Shown here: positions 16,519 through 24,947 of the stretch, in pieces
Numbering within the stretch: position 1 is the first letter of the stretch
How the letters are laid out: each line of letters begins with the position of its first letter
Assembly: GCA_017961015.1 (NCBI GenBank)
Contig: JAGCYC010000002.1
Coordinates: 1 to 42,028 of the forward strand
Source: Bacteroidales bacterium
GTDB lineage: Bacteria > Bacteroidota > Bacteroidia > Bacteroidales > UBA932
Reading direction: 5' to 3'
Length of the DNA stretch: 42,028 nt
Notes under the pieces: generated by a model
Database searches by the model: none
Told to the model about the DNA's origin: nothing
Seen by the model: only the letters and a program-made list of their open reading frames with translations
Program-made: the position numbers and the translations under genes

Positions 16519-18099
16519 TTATTTGACGGCAGGGAGAGTTCCCTCTTTCCAGGTGACAGTGGCGCCATCGCCGTAAGGAGCAAGCACACGGCCCTTGCCG
16601 GAGGCATCACCGATGCTGTTTCCGTCGCCTTCGGTGAACTTCCAGTTAGCCAGAAGGCCGCTGCCCGTAGGCACCTGCTTGAACATATTGGCTGCGATTT
16701 CAGTCTCGCTGAGGGCCCTGTTCCAGACGCGGATATAGGCCAGGCTGCCCTTGAGGAAGCGGTTGCGCCCGTAGGCGTTGCCAATCATAAACACGTTGGG
16801 ATTAGTGCCGTCGTTGTAGCCGCTGATGCCGTTCAGAGGAAGGGCGCCTTCCAGTTTTGATACGCCTTCGGCAGCCTTCACGCCGTCAATGTAGAGGATG
16901 AAGCTCTTGTCGGCGGCATAGGTGGCGGCGACGTGCTTCCACTCGCCTGTTACGGCATTGGCGCTGATCACGGTCTCGGTGGCCTGGGTCCAGCCGCTGG
17001 CCGATCCGCCGCCCGTCACAGCCTGGAACTTGCCCTGCTGCTCACGGATGAGGAACACGCCCTCGGTACCCACGAAGGACTGGGCGCCGTTGTTGTCGGA
17101 GGAACCGGCGTCGATGTTCACCCAGCATTCGAGGGTGAGGCCTTCCTGGGAAGCATCGGCATCGGGCCAGGTGTACACGAAGTAGGTGCTGCTCATATCA
17201 ATCACCTTGGCGGCGATCTCGGCATCGGTGACGTTCACCTCGCAGCTGCCCTTGATCTGAGTGCCGCGGATGGTTGCGGTAATGGTGGCGTGGCCCACGG
17301 CCTTTGCGGTCACCACACCGTTCGCAACGGTGGCGATGGCGTTGTCGGAGCTACTCCAGTCCACGACGGGGCTGTCGGTATGGTCCTCGGGAAGGAAAGC
17401 CACATTGAGGGTGGCGCTGTTATGGCCCTCCACGTTCAGCTTCACGGCCGAAGGGGTCACAAGTACCTGGGTGGTAGGTACATTAGCCGATGTAACCGTC
17501 ACGGTGACGCTGGCCTTGAATTCCTTGCCGGCGCTGTCCTTGACACTTGCCGATATCTGGGTGCTGCCTTCCTTGACGGCAGTCACCTCACCGGCGGTGC
17601 TGACTTTTGCCACGCCGGGATCGGCACTGCTCCAGCTCAGAGTCTTGAGGGCTGCCTCCTTGTCGGTGGCGTTCTCGGGCTGGATGGTGGCTGTAAGAGT
17701 ACGGCTCAGGCCCTCCTTGAGGGAGAAATCGCTGCCGATGGAAAGGCCGGTAATGGGCTCCACGCCTGCGGGCTTGGGAGTAACCTTTACGTGGAAGACA
17801 AGCTTGGTGTAGGTGTTTACGGTGACAGTGATGTCCGTCTCACCTTCCTTGCGGGCGGTAACTTTGCCCTTGGAGGTCACGGTCGCAACCCGGGTATCGC
17901 CGGATTTGTAGGTGTAGCGGGCATCTTTGGGTGCGCCCAGGACTTCAATCTGATGGGTCTGAGTTTCCATCAGTGTAACGGAACTCTCCTTCAGCTTGAT
18001 GCTGTCTGCGGGCTCTTCTGCAGCGGGCTGTTTGGAGCAGGCCATTACGGCAAATGCGGCCAGGACGGCCGTCGCCATAAGCGACAGGAAATTTTTCAT
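16519..18099 (-). CDS. Big_2/LamG surface lipoprotein
   Basis: This 526-residue lipoprotein has signal MKNFLSLMATAVLAAFAVMAC (Cys21). Ig-like repeats lie at about 35-110, 115-205 and 210-298 (DTRVATVTSKGKVTARKEG, DPGVAKVSTAGEVTAV, DNAIATVANGVVTAK), then a LamG_3 domain (about 305-526) with GVFLIREQQGKFQAVTGG and GLLANWKFTEGDG. The LamG half is nearly identical to that of the 13126-14694 gene. No promoter is visible just upstream; the gap holds the hairpin of the previous gene. Expression may rely on readthrough or an unrecognised promoter. Predicted surface binding protein, ligand unknown. Confidence 0.85.
   Translation of the reverse strand: MKNFLSLMATAVLAAFAVMACSKQPAAEEPADSIKLKESSVTLMETQTHQIEVLGAPKDARYTYKSGDTRVATVTSKGKVTARKEGETDITVTVNTYTKLVFHVKVTPKPAGVEPITGLSIGSDFSLKEGLSRTLTATIQPENATDKEAALKTLSWSSADPGVAKVSTAGEVTAVKEGSTQISASVKDSAGKEFKASVTVTVTSANVPTTQVLVTPSAVKLNVEGHNSATLNVAFLPEDHTDSPVVDWSSSDNAIATVANGVVTAKAVGHATITATIRGTQIKGSCEVNVTDAEIAAKVIDMSSTYFVYTWPDADASQEGLTLECWVNIDAGSSDNNGAQSFVGTEGVFLIREQQGKFQAVTGGGSASGWTQATETVISANAVTGEWKHVAATYAADKSFILYIDGVKAAEGVSKLEGALPLNGISGYNDGTNPNVFMIGNAYGRNRFLKGSLAYIRVWNRALSETEIAANMFKQVPTGSGLLANWKFTEGDGNSIGDASGKGRVLAPYGDGATVTWKEGTLPAVK
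16984..17043. repeat. Exact 60-bp repeat inside LamG domain, copy 2
   Basis: Identical to 13585-13644 in the paralogous LamG gene, in the same orientation. It marks a region of recent duplication or gene conversion. Confidence 0.85.
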
Positions 18100-18116
18100 A
18101 GTGAAGTGTTATAGTT

Positions 18117-18160
18117 TAAGTAAAAGCCAACAGCGACCGGGCTTACGGTCACTGTTGGCT
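18117..18160 (-). terminator. Strong hairpin after the 18173-19804 gene
   Basis: On the minus strand, arms 18160-18146 and 18139-18125 pair over 15 positions (AGCCAACAGTGACCG with CGGTCGCTGTTGGCT, one G-T pair) around a 6-base loop. TTTACTT follows. It stands 12 bases after the stop codon and 26 bases before the next start codon. Intrinsic terminator, or an intercistronic stem that sets relative expression. Confidence 0.75.
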
Positions 18161-18172
18161 AAGGGGTCGGGA

Positions 18173-19804
18173 TCAGAAGGGAAGGTCGCCCTCTATCCAG
18201 TTGATATCGGCATCCTGCTGCTGCCTGGGCTTGGTGCTTGTCCAGGTCTTGGCAGTAAGGTTGTGGCCCTTGCCGGAGTGGTCGGCAATGGTGTTGCCCG
18301 AACCTTCGGTGAAGTACCAGTTGGCAAGCAGGCCGTCGCCTGTAGGAGTGGCCTTGTTCATATCGGCCGAAATCTGGGCGGCAGTGCGCTCAACGGTCCA
18401 TACGCGGGTGTAGGCTATGGTTCCCTGGATAAAGCGGCCGGCGTCGCAGGCGTTGCCTATCACGAAGGAGAAGGGTATCAGGCCCCACTGGCTGTCGTTC
18501 TCGCCGGGACGGAGGCCGGTGCTCTTCTTGATGCCGTTCATATCCACGCCGTGGTCCTTGGCGTCCTGTTCGGCCTTGAGTTCACCGTTCACGTACAGGC
18601 GTATCTTGCCGGCCTTGGAGTAGGTTGCTGCAAGGTGGGTCCACTGGTTGGTGGTCCAGGCGGTCGCAAGCTTGATTTCCTCGTATTCCTCGTTGGATTT
18701 CTTGTTGCCGCCGGCAATCACCTGCCACTGGCTGCTTTCGGTACGGATAAGGAACACGCCCTCGATGCCGATGATGGATTCGTTGCCACCGGACTTGCCG
18801 GCAGTCTTGATCCAGGTTTCCATCGTCACATTGTCCAGGGTGTACTCATCGGCCTCGGGCCAGGTGTAAGGGAAGGACACGGTCTTGGCATCCATCACCA
18901 GGGTCACGTTCTGGACGGTAACCTCGCAGGTGGCGGTGTAGGTCTTGCCGCCCACGCTGGCGGTTACGGTGATGTTTGCCTTACCTTCGTCAACGCCGGT
19001 CACCAGACCGCTGTTGTTCACGGTGGCGATGGTGGTCTTGTCGGACTTCCAACTCAGGCTGGGGGTGTCGGTGTGATCCTCAGGGGTGAGGGTGGCGGTC
19101 AGCTGCAGGGTCTTGCCGGGCTGTACGCGGCCGCTTGCGGGCAGGCTCACTCCGGTAGTGGGAACATTGGCCGATTTAACGGTCACGGTCACGCTGCCCT
19201 CGAAGGGATTGCCGTTGGCGTCCTTCACCTTGGCGGTGATCTTGGCGGTGCCGGCGGTCTTGGCGGTGACAACGCCCTTGGATACGGTGGCAACCGTGGT
19301 CTTGTCGCTTGTCCACTCAATCCCGCTTAGGGCCGATGCCTTGTCGGTGGCATTGTCGGGATTCACCGTGGCGGTAAGGGTTGCGGTGTTGCCTTCCTTC
19401 AGGTTGATGGAGGTGGCGCCGCCCTCGGCGGTAACGGTGAGTCCGGTGATGGCCACGTATCCGGCAGGCTTCTCGTTAACTTTCACCGTGCAGGTGGCCT
19501 TGCGGTTCACGTCGTTGCGGGAAGTGACGGTGATGGTAACGGTTCCGGCCTTCACGCCGGTAACCTTGCCGCTGGACTGCGTCACGGTGGCAACAGTCTT
19601 GTCGGAGGATTCGTACTTGAGGCGCTCGCCTTCGTTCACGCCATTCACGACAAGCTGAACGTTTTCGCCTATAAACACGGCATAGCTGGCCTGCTCGAAG
19701 GAAAGGCCGCCTGCGGGCTTGGTGTCTTCGGGAGCTGTCTTGTTGCAGGAGAAAATTACAGCGGACAGGGCGAAGAGCCCGATCAGAGAAAAGAATCTTT
19801 TCAT
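18173..19804 (-). CDS. Big_2/LamG surface lipoprotein
   Basis: This 543-residue lipoprotein has signal MKRFFSLIGLFALSAVIFSC (Cys20). The frame opens ten codons upstream, but the signal peptide fixes the start. Three Ig-like repeats (about 33-115, 120-215 and 218-305; DKTVATVTQSSGKVTGVKAG, DKTTIATVNNSGLVTGVDEG) precede a LamG_3 domain (about 310-543; ESIIGIEGVFLIRTESSQW, NQWTHLAATYSKAG, GLLANWYFTEGSG). It has its own strong promoter and a strong hairpin behind it, so it is probably expressed as a single unit. It is more distant from the 16519 and 13126 genes than they are from each other. Confidence 0.85.
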   Translation of the reverse strand: MKRFFSLIGLFALSAVIFSCNKTAPEDTKPAGGLSFEQASYAVFIGENVQLVVNGVNEGERLKYESSDKTVATVTQSSGKVTGVKAGTVTITVTSRNDVNRKATCTVKVNEKPAGYVAITGLTVTAEGGATSINLKEGNTATLTATVNPDNATDKASALSGIEWTSDKTTVATVSKGVVTAKTAGTAKITAKVKDANGNPFEGSVTVTVKSANVPTTGVSLPASGRVQPGKTLQLTATLTPEDHTDTPSLSWKSDKTTIATVNNSGLVTGVDEGKANITVTASVGGKTYTATCEVTVQNVTLVMDAKTVSFPYTWPEADEYTLDNVTMETWIKTAGKSGGNESIIGIEGVFLIRTESSQWQVIAGGNKKSNEEYEEIKLATAWTTNQWTHLAATYSKAGKIRLYVNGELKAEQDAKDHGVDMNGIKKSTGLRPGENDSQWGLIPFSFVIGNACDAGRFIQGTIAYTRVWTVERTAAQISADMNKATPTGDGLLANWYFTEGSGNTIADHSGKGHNLTAKTWTSTKPRQQQDADINWIEGDLPF

Positions 19805-19844
19805 AGTTATTGAATATTGTTTTTGTGTCATCATTTATGGATTA

Positions 19845-19875
19845 CAAATATAAGCTTTATTTCGGACATAACAAA
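19845..19875 (-). promoter_or_regulatory. Promoter of the 18173-19804 gene
   Basis: TTTG (19875-19872), 19-base spacer, perfect TATATTTG (19852-19845) on the minus strand, about 40 bases before the start codon. The -33 box coincides with the T tract of the upstream terminator. Confidence 0.85.
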
Positions 19876-19902
19876 GGGAGCGACCCGCAAAGGCCGCTCC
19901 CC
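19868..19902 (-). terminator. Terminator of the triple-LamG gene
   Basis: On the minus strand GGGAGCG (19901-19895) pairs with CGCTCCC (19882-19876), extended by imperfect GCC/GGG pairing, and is followed by TTTGTTAT. It lies 23 bases after the stop codon of the 19926-22901 gene and shares its tail with the next promoter. Confidence 0.75.
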
Positions 19903-19925
19903 GTTTCATTATTCAAGCGGGAGAA

Positions 19926-22901
19926 TTAGTCTTCAGAGAATTCTACCCACTGGCCCTTGATGAGCTCGGATACGTCCACGTTGTTGCCGTCGGCATCGCC
20001 GCGGCCTTCACGCCAGGTCTTGGAGAAGAGGATGTCGTGATGGCCGGAGGCATCCACGAACTTGTCGCTGCCCTTGGTGTTGAGCACCCAGTTGCCAAGC
20101 AGGCCTTCGCTGTCGTTTGCTACGCTCTCCAGGCCGGCGAGGATCTGCTCCTCGGTACGGGCTACATTCCACAGGCGGATGTAGGAGAAATAGCCGTTGA
20201 ACTTCTGCTTTTCAGGCCAGCGGCTACCATCGTCCCAGCTCATGCCAAGCTCGAGAGTATTGGCGTCCAGATTTCCGGTCTGGGCTACGGTTCCGGCCAG
20301 GACACCGTTGTAGTACACTTTGATGTTCGTGCCGTCGCCTACACAGCTCAGGGTTACCCACTGTTTCTCGGGAAGGACGGGACTGTTGATGTACTTTGCT
20401 CCGCCGACGCCCAGTATCTGCAGGGAACCGGCAATGCTGTTATCGCCTACGCGGAAACAGATTCCGTTCTTTTCACTGGCATTGCTGAACTGCATGGGAC
20501 GGTTGCAGGGATTGCGGGTATTCCACTTGGTGGAGTAGAAGCGGATCTCGGTGGTGAAGGTATTCAGGCCAAGATAGTCGGCATCATCGGCCGCAAACGT
20601 CGAATGGGTGTAGGTGGCGGCATTGGAGGCGTCGAACACGATGGGGCCCTGGGGCTTCACGTCGGGACGGCCCTGCTTCCAGATCAGAGGAGTGGACTTT
20701 GCAGTCATATCCTTGCCGCTTGCAGAGTAGTCCTTGATGGTGTTGCCTTCGCCGTTGTTGGCGTCGGTCAGGTCCATCTTCCAATAAGCCTTCAGGTTGT
20801 CGGAAGTGCCCTCGAAGTTGTTCATGTTGGCCTTGATTTCGGCAGCGGAACGCACGGTATCCCATACGCGGACCTCGCAGATTTCGCCGTCGAACCAGCG
20901 GTTGTTCCTGTAACCGCTCCAGGAGTTGCCGTCAAGATAGGAGGCGCCCAGGAGGACCCTCGTAGGATTCCAGGAGCTGCCACCGGCGGCAAGGGCTGCA
21001 GCCTGGGTTGCAAATTCCTCATTGGTTGCAACCAGCTGGGAGTTTACATACACTTCGGCCTTCTTGTCGGCGGTGTTGTAGGTCACTGCCACGTGATACC
21101 AGGTATCGGGCTCGAAGGTTACGCCGGTAGTCCAGTTACCGTGGTTGGTCGCGAGCTGGAGCTCGTTCAGGCCGATACCCTGATCGCCGATGCGGAGCAG
21201 CCATTTGCCCTCCACGCCGAACACGGACGATACCTGAGGAGCATCAAAGCTGTTTGCGCGCATCTTCCACTCAACGGTAACGGCATCGAAGGTGCCAAGT
21301 CCGCTGGGAACTTCGAAGTAGTTTTCCTTCATGCTCGGGGCCACGGCTCCGGTCAGAGGTTCTACGGTAACTTCGCAGCTGGCGCTCAGTTCCTGGCCAA
21401 GTACGGTAGCCTTGGCGGTGATGGTGGCTGTGCCTACGCCGAGGGCGGTAACGATGCCGTTGGCGGCCCTTGCCACCTTGTCATCGCTGGTCTCCCAGGT
21501 GAAGTTGGGAAGGAGGGCGTTGGCGGGAGTAAGGTTCACTGTCAGGGCCTTTTCCTCACCGCGGGTGAGCGTAAGGCTGGTCTCGGCAAAGCTCACTGCG
21601 GTGGCCTTCACGATATCGGGAAGCACTACGCCCGTGGTCCAGGTCAGATCGCTATGGGCGGTTGCAGTGATATTGTTTCCGGAGTAGTCCTTGATCTCGT
21701 TGCCTTCACCCTCGTTCATAGGCCAGTTGGCAATAAGGCCATCGGCCTTTGCAAGGGTCTTGTTGTTGGCCGATGCAATGATCTCTTCGTTGGTGAGAGC
21801 CTTGTTCCATACACGCAGATGACTCATAAAGCCGTTGAAGTAACGGGTATCGTAGGCTGCGCCGATAAAGAAGGAACGGGAGCCGAGAGGGCAGTTGTCA
21901 TCACCGCCGGTACCGTTCAGATATACGGCGTGGTCGGGAGCAGCGCCACTGGCTACCTCGTCACCGTCCACATACAGCTTCGTCTCACCGCCTTTCACAT
22001 ATGTGGCTGCAATGTGGTGCCAGCTGTTCAGGGGGTAGGTGTCGTTCCAGGTGTACTTGTACTCTCCCTGAAGCGTCAGGTTATCCTGAAGGTTCTTTCC
22101 GCCTACGATCATAAGCTTGCTGCCTTCCCAGCGTACCAGGAACATATTCTCAACACCCATAAAGGTCTTGAGGCCGGAGCTTACTTCGCGGGCATTCACC
22201 CAGCCTTCGTAAGTAACCGCGTCGTAGATGGCTTCACCGGGGAAGGTCGCGGGAATGTAGTTGCTGGCCATATCGGGAGCGGCGTCATTTGTGGGAACCT
22301 CGGCGCCGGCAGCTTCTACCTTAACCTCGCAGGTAGCTTTCAGCTCGCCCTGGGCAACGGTGATAGTAGCCGTACCTTCGGCAACGGGAGTCACAACACC
22401 GTCGGCAACGCTGGCCACCTCGGAATCGCTGGAAGTCCAGGTGAAAGCGGGCTGCTCGGTGGTCTCGGCAGGGACAAGGGTAGCCGTAAGGGTGACGGGC
22501 TCCCCACCCACTGTGAGGGTCAGAGCGGTCGCGCTGATTTCGATGCCGGTAGCGGGGATGGGGGCTGCGGCCACCGTCACCACGCACTTGGCTTCAAACT
22601 TTCCGGCCTTTGCAGTAATTTCTGCAGTGCCCTGTGCAAGAGGATTCACGACACCGGCGGCAACGGCGGCGACTTCCGGATTGGAAGAAGTCCAGGTTAC
22701 TGCGGGCTTTTCGGTAGCGTTCTGAGGAAGATAGCTCACCTTGAGGGTGGCTGTCTCACCACCGGCCACAAGATTGAGGGTGGTCTGGGACAGTTTGATA
22801 CCTGTAACGGCGACTGTCTTGTTAACATCCTCCTTGTTGCAGGCAACGAGGGCACTCAGAGCGAGCACTCCCATCGCCAGGATGGAAAAGAACTTTTTCA
22901 T
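19926..22901 (-). CDS. Large lipoprotein with three Big_2 and three LamG modules
   Basis: This 991-residue lipoprotein has signal MKKFFSILAMGVLALSALVAC (Cys21). Order: two Ig-like repeats (about 30-112 and 115-197), LamG 1 (about 210-425; FMGVENMFLVRW, GLIANWPMNEGEG), a third Ig-like repeat (about 433-520), LamG 2 (about 525-745; GVEGKWLLRIGDQ, DTWYHVAVTY, LKAYWKMDL) and a divergent LamG 3 (about 755-975; KQWVTLSCVGDGTN, GYFSYIRLWNVARTEEQI, GLLGNWVLN). It is about twice the length of its neighbours, through internal module duplication. A TATATTTG box lies upstream and a terminator downstream. A multivalent surface binding role is plausible; no catalytic motif was seen. Confidence 0.85.
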   Translation of the reverse strand: MKKFFSILAMGVLALSALVACNKEDVNKTVAVTGIKLSQTTLNLVAGGETATLKVSYLPQNATEKPAVTWTSSNPEVAAVAAGVVNPLAQGTAEITAKAGKFEAKCVVTVAAAPIPATGIEISATALTLTVGGEPVTLTATLVPAETTEQPAFTWTSSDSEVASVADGVVTPVAEGTATITVAQGELKATCEVKVEAAGAEVPTNDAAPDMASNYIPATFPGEAIYDAVTYEGWVNAREVSSGLKTFMGVENMFLVRWEGSKLMIVGGKNLQDNLTLQGEYKYTWNDTYPLNSWHHIAATYVKGGETKLYVDGDEVASGAAPDHAVYLNGTGGDDNCPLGSRSFFIGAAYDTRYFNGFMSHLRVWNKALTNEEIIASANNKTLAKADGLIANWPMNEGEGNEIKDYSGNNITATAHSDLTWTTGVVLPDIVKATAVSFAETSLTLTRGEEKALTVNLTPANALLPNFTWETSDDKVARAANGIVTALGVGTATITAKATVLGQELSASCEVTVEPLTGAVAPSMKENYFEVPSGLGTFDAVTVEWKMRANSFDAPQVSSVFGVEGKWLLRIGDQGIGLNELQLATNHGNWTTGVTFEPDTWYHVAVTYNTADKKAEVYVNSQLVATNEEFATQAAALAAGGSSWNPTRVLLGASYLDGNSWSGYRNNRWFDGEICEVRVWDTVRSAAEIKANMNNFEGTSDNLKAYWKMDLTDANNGEGNTIKDYSASGKDMTAKSTPLIWKQGRPDVKPQGPIVFDASNAATYTHSTFAADDADYLGLNTFTTEIRFYSTKWNTRNPCNRPMQFSNASEKNGICFRVGDNSIAGSLQILGVGGAKYINSPVLPEKQWVTLSCVGDGTNIKVYYNGVLAGTVAQTGNLDANTLELGMSWDDGSRWPEKQKFNGYFSYIRLWNVARTEEQILAGLESVANDSEGLLGNWVLNTKGSDKFVDASGHHDILFSKTWREGRGDADGNNVDVSELIKGQWVEFSED

Positions 22902-22959
22902 AATTGAAGTTTAAATTTGGTTAAGTAAAAATGTGTTATCGTTTAAGGTTCAGGTTTGG

Positions 22960-22967
22960 CAAATATA
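22960..22967 (-). promoter_or_regulatory. -7 box of the triple-LamG gene
   Basis: A perfect TATATTTG on the minus strand lies 58 bases before the start codon and 20 bases after the stop codon of the DUF1573 gene. The nearest TTTG upstream is 23 bases away, longer than the usual 19-21, so the -33 box is uncertain. Confidence 0.6.
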
Positions 22968-22987
22968 CGAATAATTTATGAATTGGC

Positions 22988-23716
22988 TCACAAATGGGTC
23001 ACCATTTCGATTTTCTGCAGCTCCTTCCCATCGGCCTTTATCCTCAGCGGTTCAATCTGCTCGCTGCCCCATCTTTTCCACAGGGGGTTGTAGCTGCCCT
23101 TCACGTCCACACGGCTGCGGGGCGGGACCAGGGCCGGCGCTTCGCTCAGCCTAAGGCGGGCCGACGGCTCATACTCAAGCCTTTTGGGGAAGTCGGTGTC
23201 GTTGTACAGGGGGAAGCTGAAAACGTACTGGCCGTCGCGCCTGCGGTTCACCAGCACGCGGGGGGCGTCGGTACGCAGGCTGTCGCCCAGATTGGTATAG
23301 TAGCGTATCTGGCCTTCCGTGAGCTGGGCCTTCACGTATGTCTTAACGGACACGTTGTAGTTGAACACTTCCCCCTCCCTGCCCTGGACCAGGACATTCA
23401 GGAAGCGGTTCTGTGGGCCGTACAGCTCGGCGGGGTCCAGTTTTGCAAGCAGCACTCCCCTGCCGCCGGGCTTTATGCGCGTCTGCGCCACCTCGCCGGT
23501 AAAGCAGCCGCAGCTTGCCCTCACCTCCATTACCGTGACGGGAATGTCGCTCACGTTGGTAAAGGGGTAGCGCAGGGTCTGCACGCCGTCGTCGTAGCGG
23601 AGCGTGTCCAGCGTCTGGTTGCGCTCGTCAAAACGGATGAGCACATGCGACTGAGCCCCGGCTCCAAGGACGGAGCCGAGGCACAGCGCTATGCATACAG
23701 TAAGTTGTTTGAGCAC
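22988..23716 (-). CDS. Secreted DUF1573-domain protein
   Basis: The 242-residue product has a Sec signal peptide (MLKQLTVCIALCLGSVLGAGAQS, cleavage after GAQ) and no lipobox. The first half (about 30-130) is a DUF1573 beta-sandwich, recognised by VMEVRASCGCFTGE and by the spacing of the PFTNVSDIPVTV and IKPGGRGVLLAKLDP strands. The second half is probably another beta-sandwich (NDTDFPKRLEYEP, LVPPRSRVDVKGSY). The family has no agreed function. It is the last gene of the SusC1 operon, 10 bases after the DUF1735-LamG gene. A promoter for the next gene begins about 20 bases after its stop. Confidence 0.75.
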   Translation of the reverse strand: MLKQLTVCIALCLGSVLGAGAQSHVLIRFDERNQTLDTLRYDDGVQTLRYPFTNVSDIPVTVMEVRASCGCFTGEVAQTRIKPGGRGVLLAKLDPAELYGPQNRFLNVLVQGREGEVFNYNVSVKTYVKAQLTEGQIRYYTNLGDSLRTDAPRVLVNRRRDGQYVFSFPLYNDTDFPKRLEYEPSARLRLSEAPALVPPRSRVDVKGSYNPLWKRWGSEQIEPLRIKADGKELQKIEMVTHL

Positions 23717-23726
23717 TTAAGGCTTC

Positions 23727-24932
23727 CTACTGCACTACCGGGCACTTCATGGCCGAGGTATAGGAGATGCTTCCGTGGTAGGTTCCGTTGTACACAGTAC
23801 CAACTCCGTCGGCCTGTTTGGCAGGACCGGTAAGGTCGGTAGCTCCGGTGCCGCCGGCGTTGGGGTTGTCAAGCTTCCAGTAGCCCAGGAGCTTGTTCTC
23901 GCGGAACTCGCGGGAAGGGTCGGAGAGCACGCATTCGTTGCGGACAATTTCGGCCTGGGTGAGCATGCGGCCCCACAGACGGGCTTCGAACACCTGACCG
24001 TTCAGGTAACGTCCCTTCTCGGACATGCCTATAGCGAAGCAGGAGTTGTACACCGAGCCGAAGTTGATACCCTTGGCGCCCATGTTCTGCTCTTCGATGA
24101 GCTGGCCGTCAATGTAGATGTAGCACTTCTGGTTAATACCGTCGCCTACAACTGCAATGTGGTACCATCTTCCGGTCTGGAAGTGCATGGCGGTGGTGAG
24201 GGAGACACCCTGACCTGCCATCTGGAGCTGGTCCCTGTCGCAGGAAACGTCGCCCCAGCGGACGAGGAACTGCTCTTCCACGCCGATGATAGAGGAGATG
24301 TACGGGCTGCGGCTCTGGAAACTGTTGGCCTTGGCATGGATTTCAAGGGTGCAGTAATCCAGCTTCAGGTTGGGGTCGTTGATGGTGGACTGGAAATCCA
24401 CATAGGCGTTGCTGCCGTTCAGGGACATGGCGGTTACTATGATGGGACCGCGGGCCACCAGGAACACGAACTTGTCCTTGGGCCTGGTCTCGATACCGCT
24501 GGAGGTACGGACTATCTTCAGGGGCAGGCAGTAGGTGACGCCGTTGCGGAAACCGTTGTTGTCAATATCCACGGTGACGGGGTCCGAAACCGAAAGGCCC
24601 TTGTGAACTGTGGTGCTCCACTCGTCGATGATGTAATTGTCTTCGGGCAGCATCCAGTAGTTGGCGCCTATCTCTGCGTTGTAGGCGGCAAGGGCTTCGG
24701 CCGAGTCGGCCGGCTCGAAGAAGATTTCTTCATCGGCCTCCATCTTGTTGGTGGTGGCGATGGAGAAGGACAGCTGACCGGGGCTCTCCAGGAAGACGCT
24801 TATCTCTTTGTCTCCCTGGAACATTACCAGGCCTTTCTCGCTCAGCGACTTAATGTCGTCCCTGTTTATCAGGCTCGTCTGGCAGGCGGTAATGGCTGCC
24901 AGGGCTGCAATTATATAAAAGATCTTTTTCAT
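23727..24932 (-). CDS. DUF1735-LamG lipoprotein, candidate surface glycan-binding protein
   Basis: This 401-residue lipoprotein has signal MKKIFYIIAALAAITAC (Cys17). DUF1735 spans about 30-165 (LVMFQGDKEISVFLESPGQ at the start, GVTYCLPLKIV at the end). A LamG_3 domain spans about 175-375 (IIGVEEQFLVRWGD, GRWYHIAVVGDG, LLGYWKLDNPNAGG). It lies 15 bases after the active GH18 gene and has the same architecture as the 6191-7417 protein of the other locus. No catalytic motif seen. Role in glycan capture is inferred from position and domains. Confidence 0.8.
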   Translation of the reverse strand: MKKIFYIIAALAAITACQTSLINRDDIKSLSEKGLVMFQGDKEISVFLESPGQLSFSIATTNKMEADEEIFFEPADSAEALAAYNAEIGANYWMLPEDNYIIDEWSTTVHKGLSVSDPVTVDIDNNGFRNGVTYCLPLKIVRTSSGIETRPKDKFVFLVARGPIIVTAMSLNGSNAYVDFQSTINDPNLKLDYCTLEIHAKANSFQSRSPYISSIIGVEEQFLVRWGDVSCDRDQLQMAGQGVSLTTAMHFQTGRWYHIAVVGDGINQKCYIYIDGQLIEEQNMGAKGINFGSVYNSCFAIGMSEKGRYLNGQVFEARLWGRMLTQAEIVRNECVLSDPSREFRENKLLGYWKLDNPNAGGTGATDLTGPAKQADGVGTVYNGTYHGSISYTSAMKCPVVQ

Positions 24933-24947
24933 AATCGGGAACGGGGA

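Noticed and set aside
13400-17200. Repeats between LamG genes as a CRISPR or phase-variation array
   Set aside because: The similarity is protein-coding paralogy in direct orientation. There are no regular spacers, inverted recombinase sites or recombinase gene.
20037-22907. Very long open frame on the plus strand opposite the triple-LamG gene
   Set aside because: It is a shadow of a GC-rich repetitive gene. The product is low-complexity Gly/His/Val with no signal or domain, and the opposite strand has a full lipoprotein architecture.
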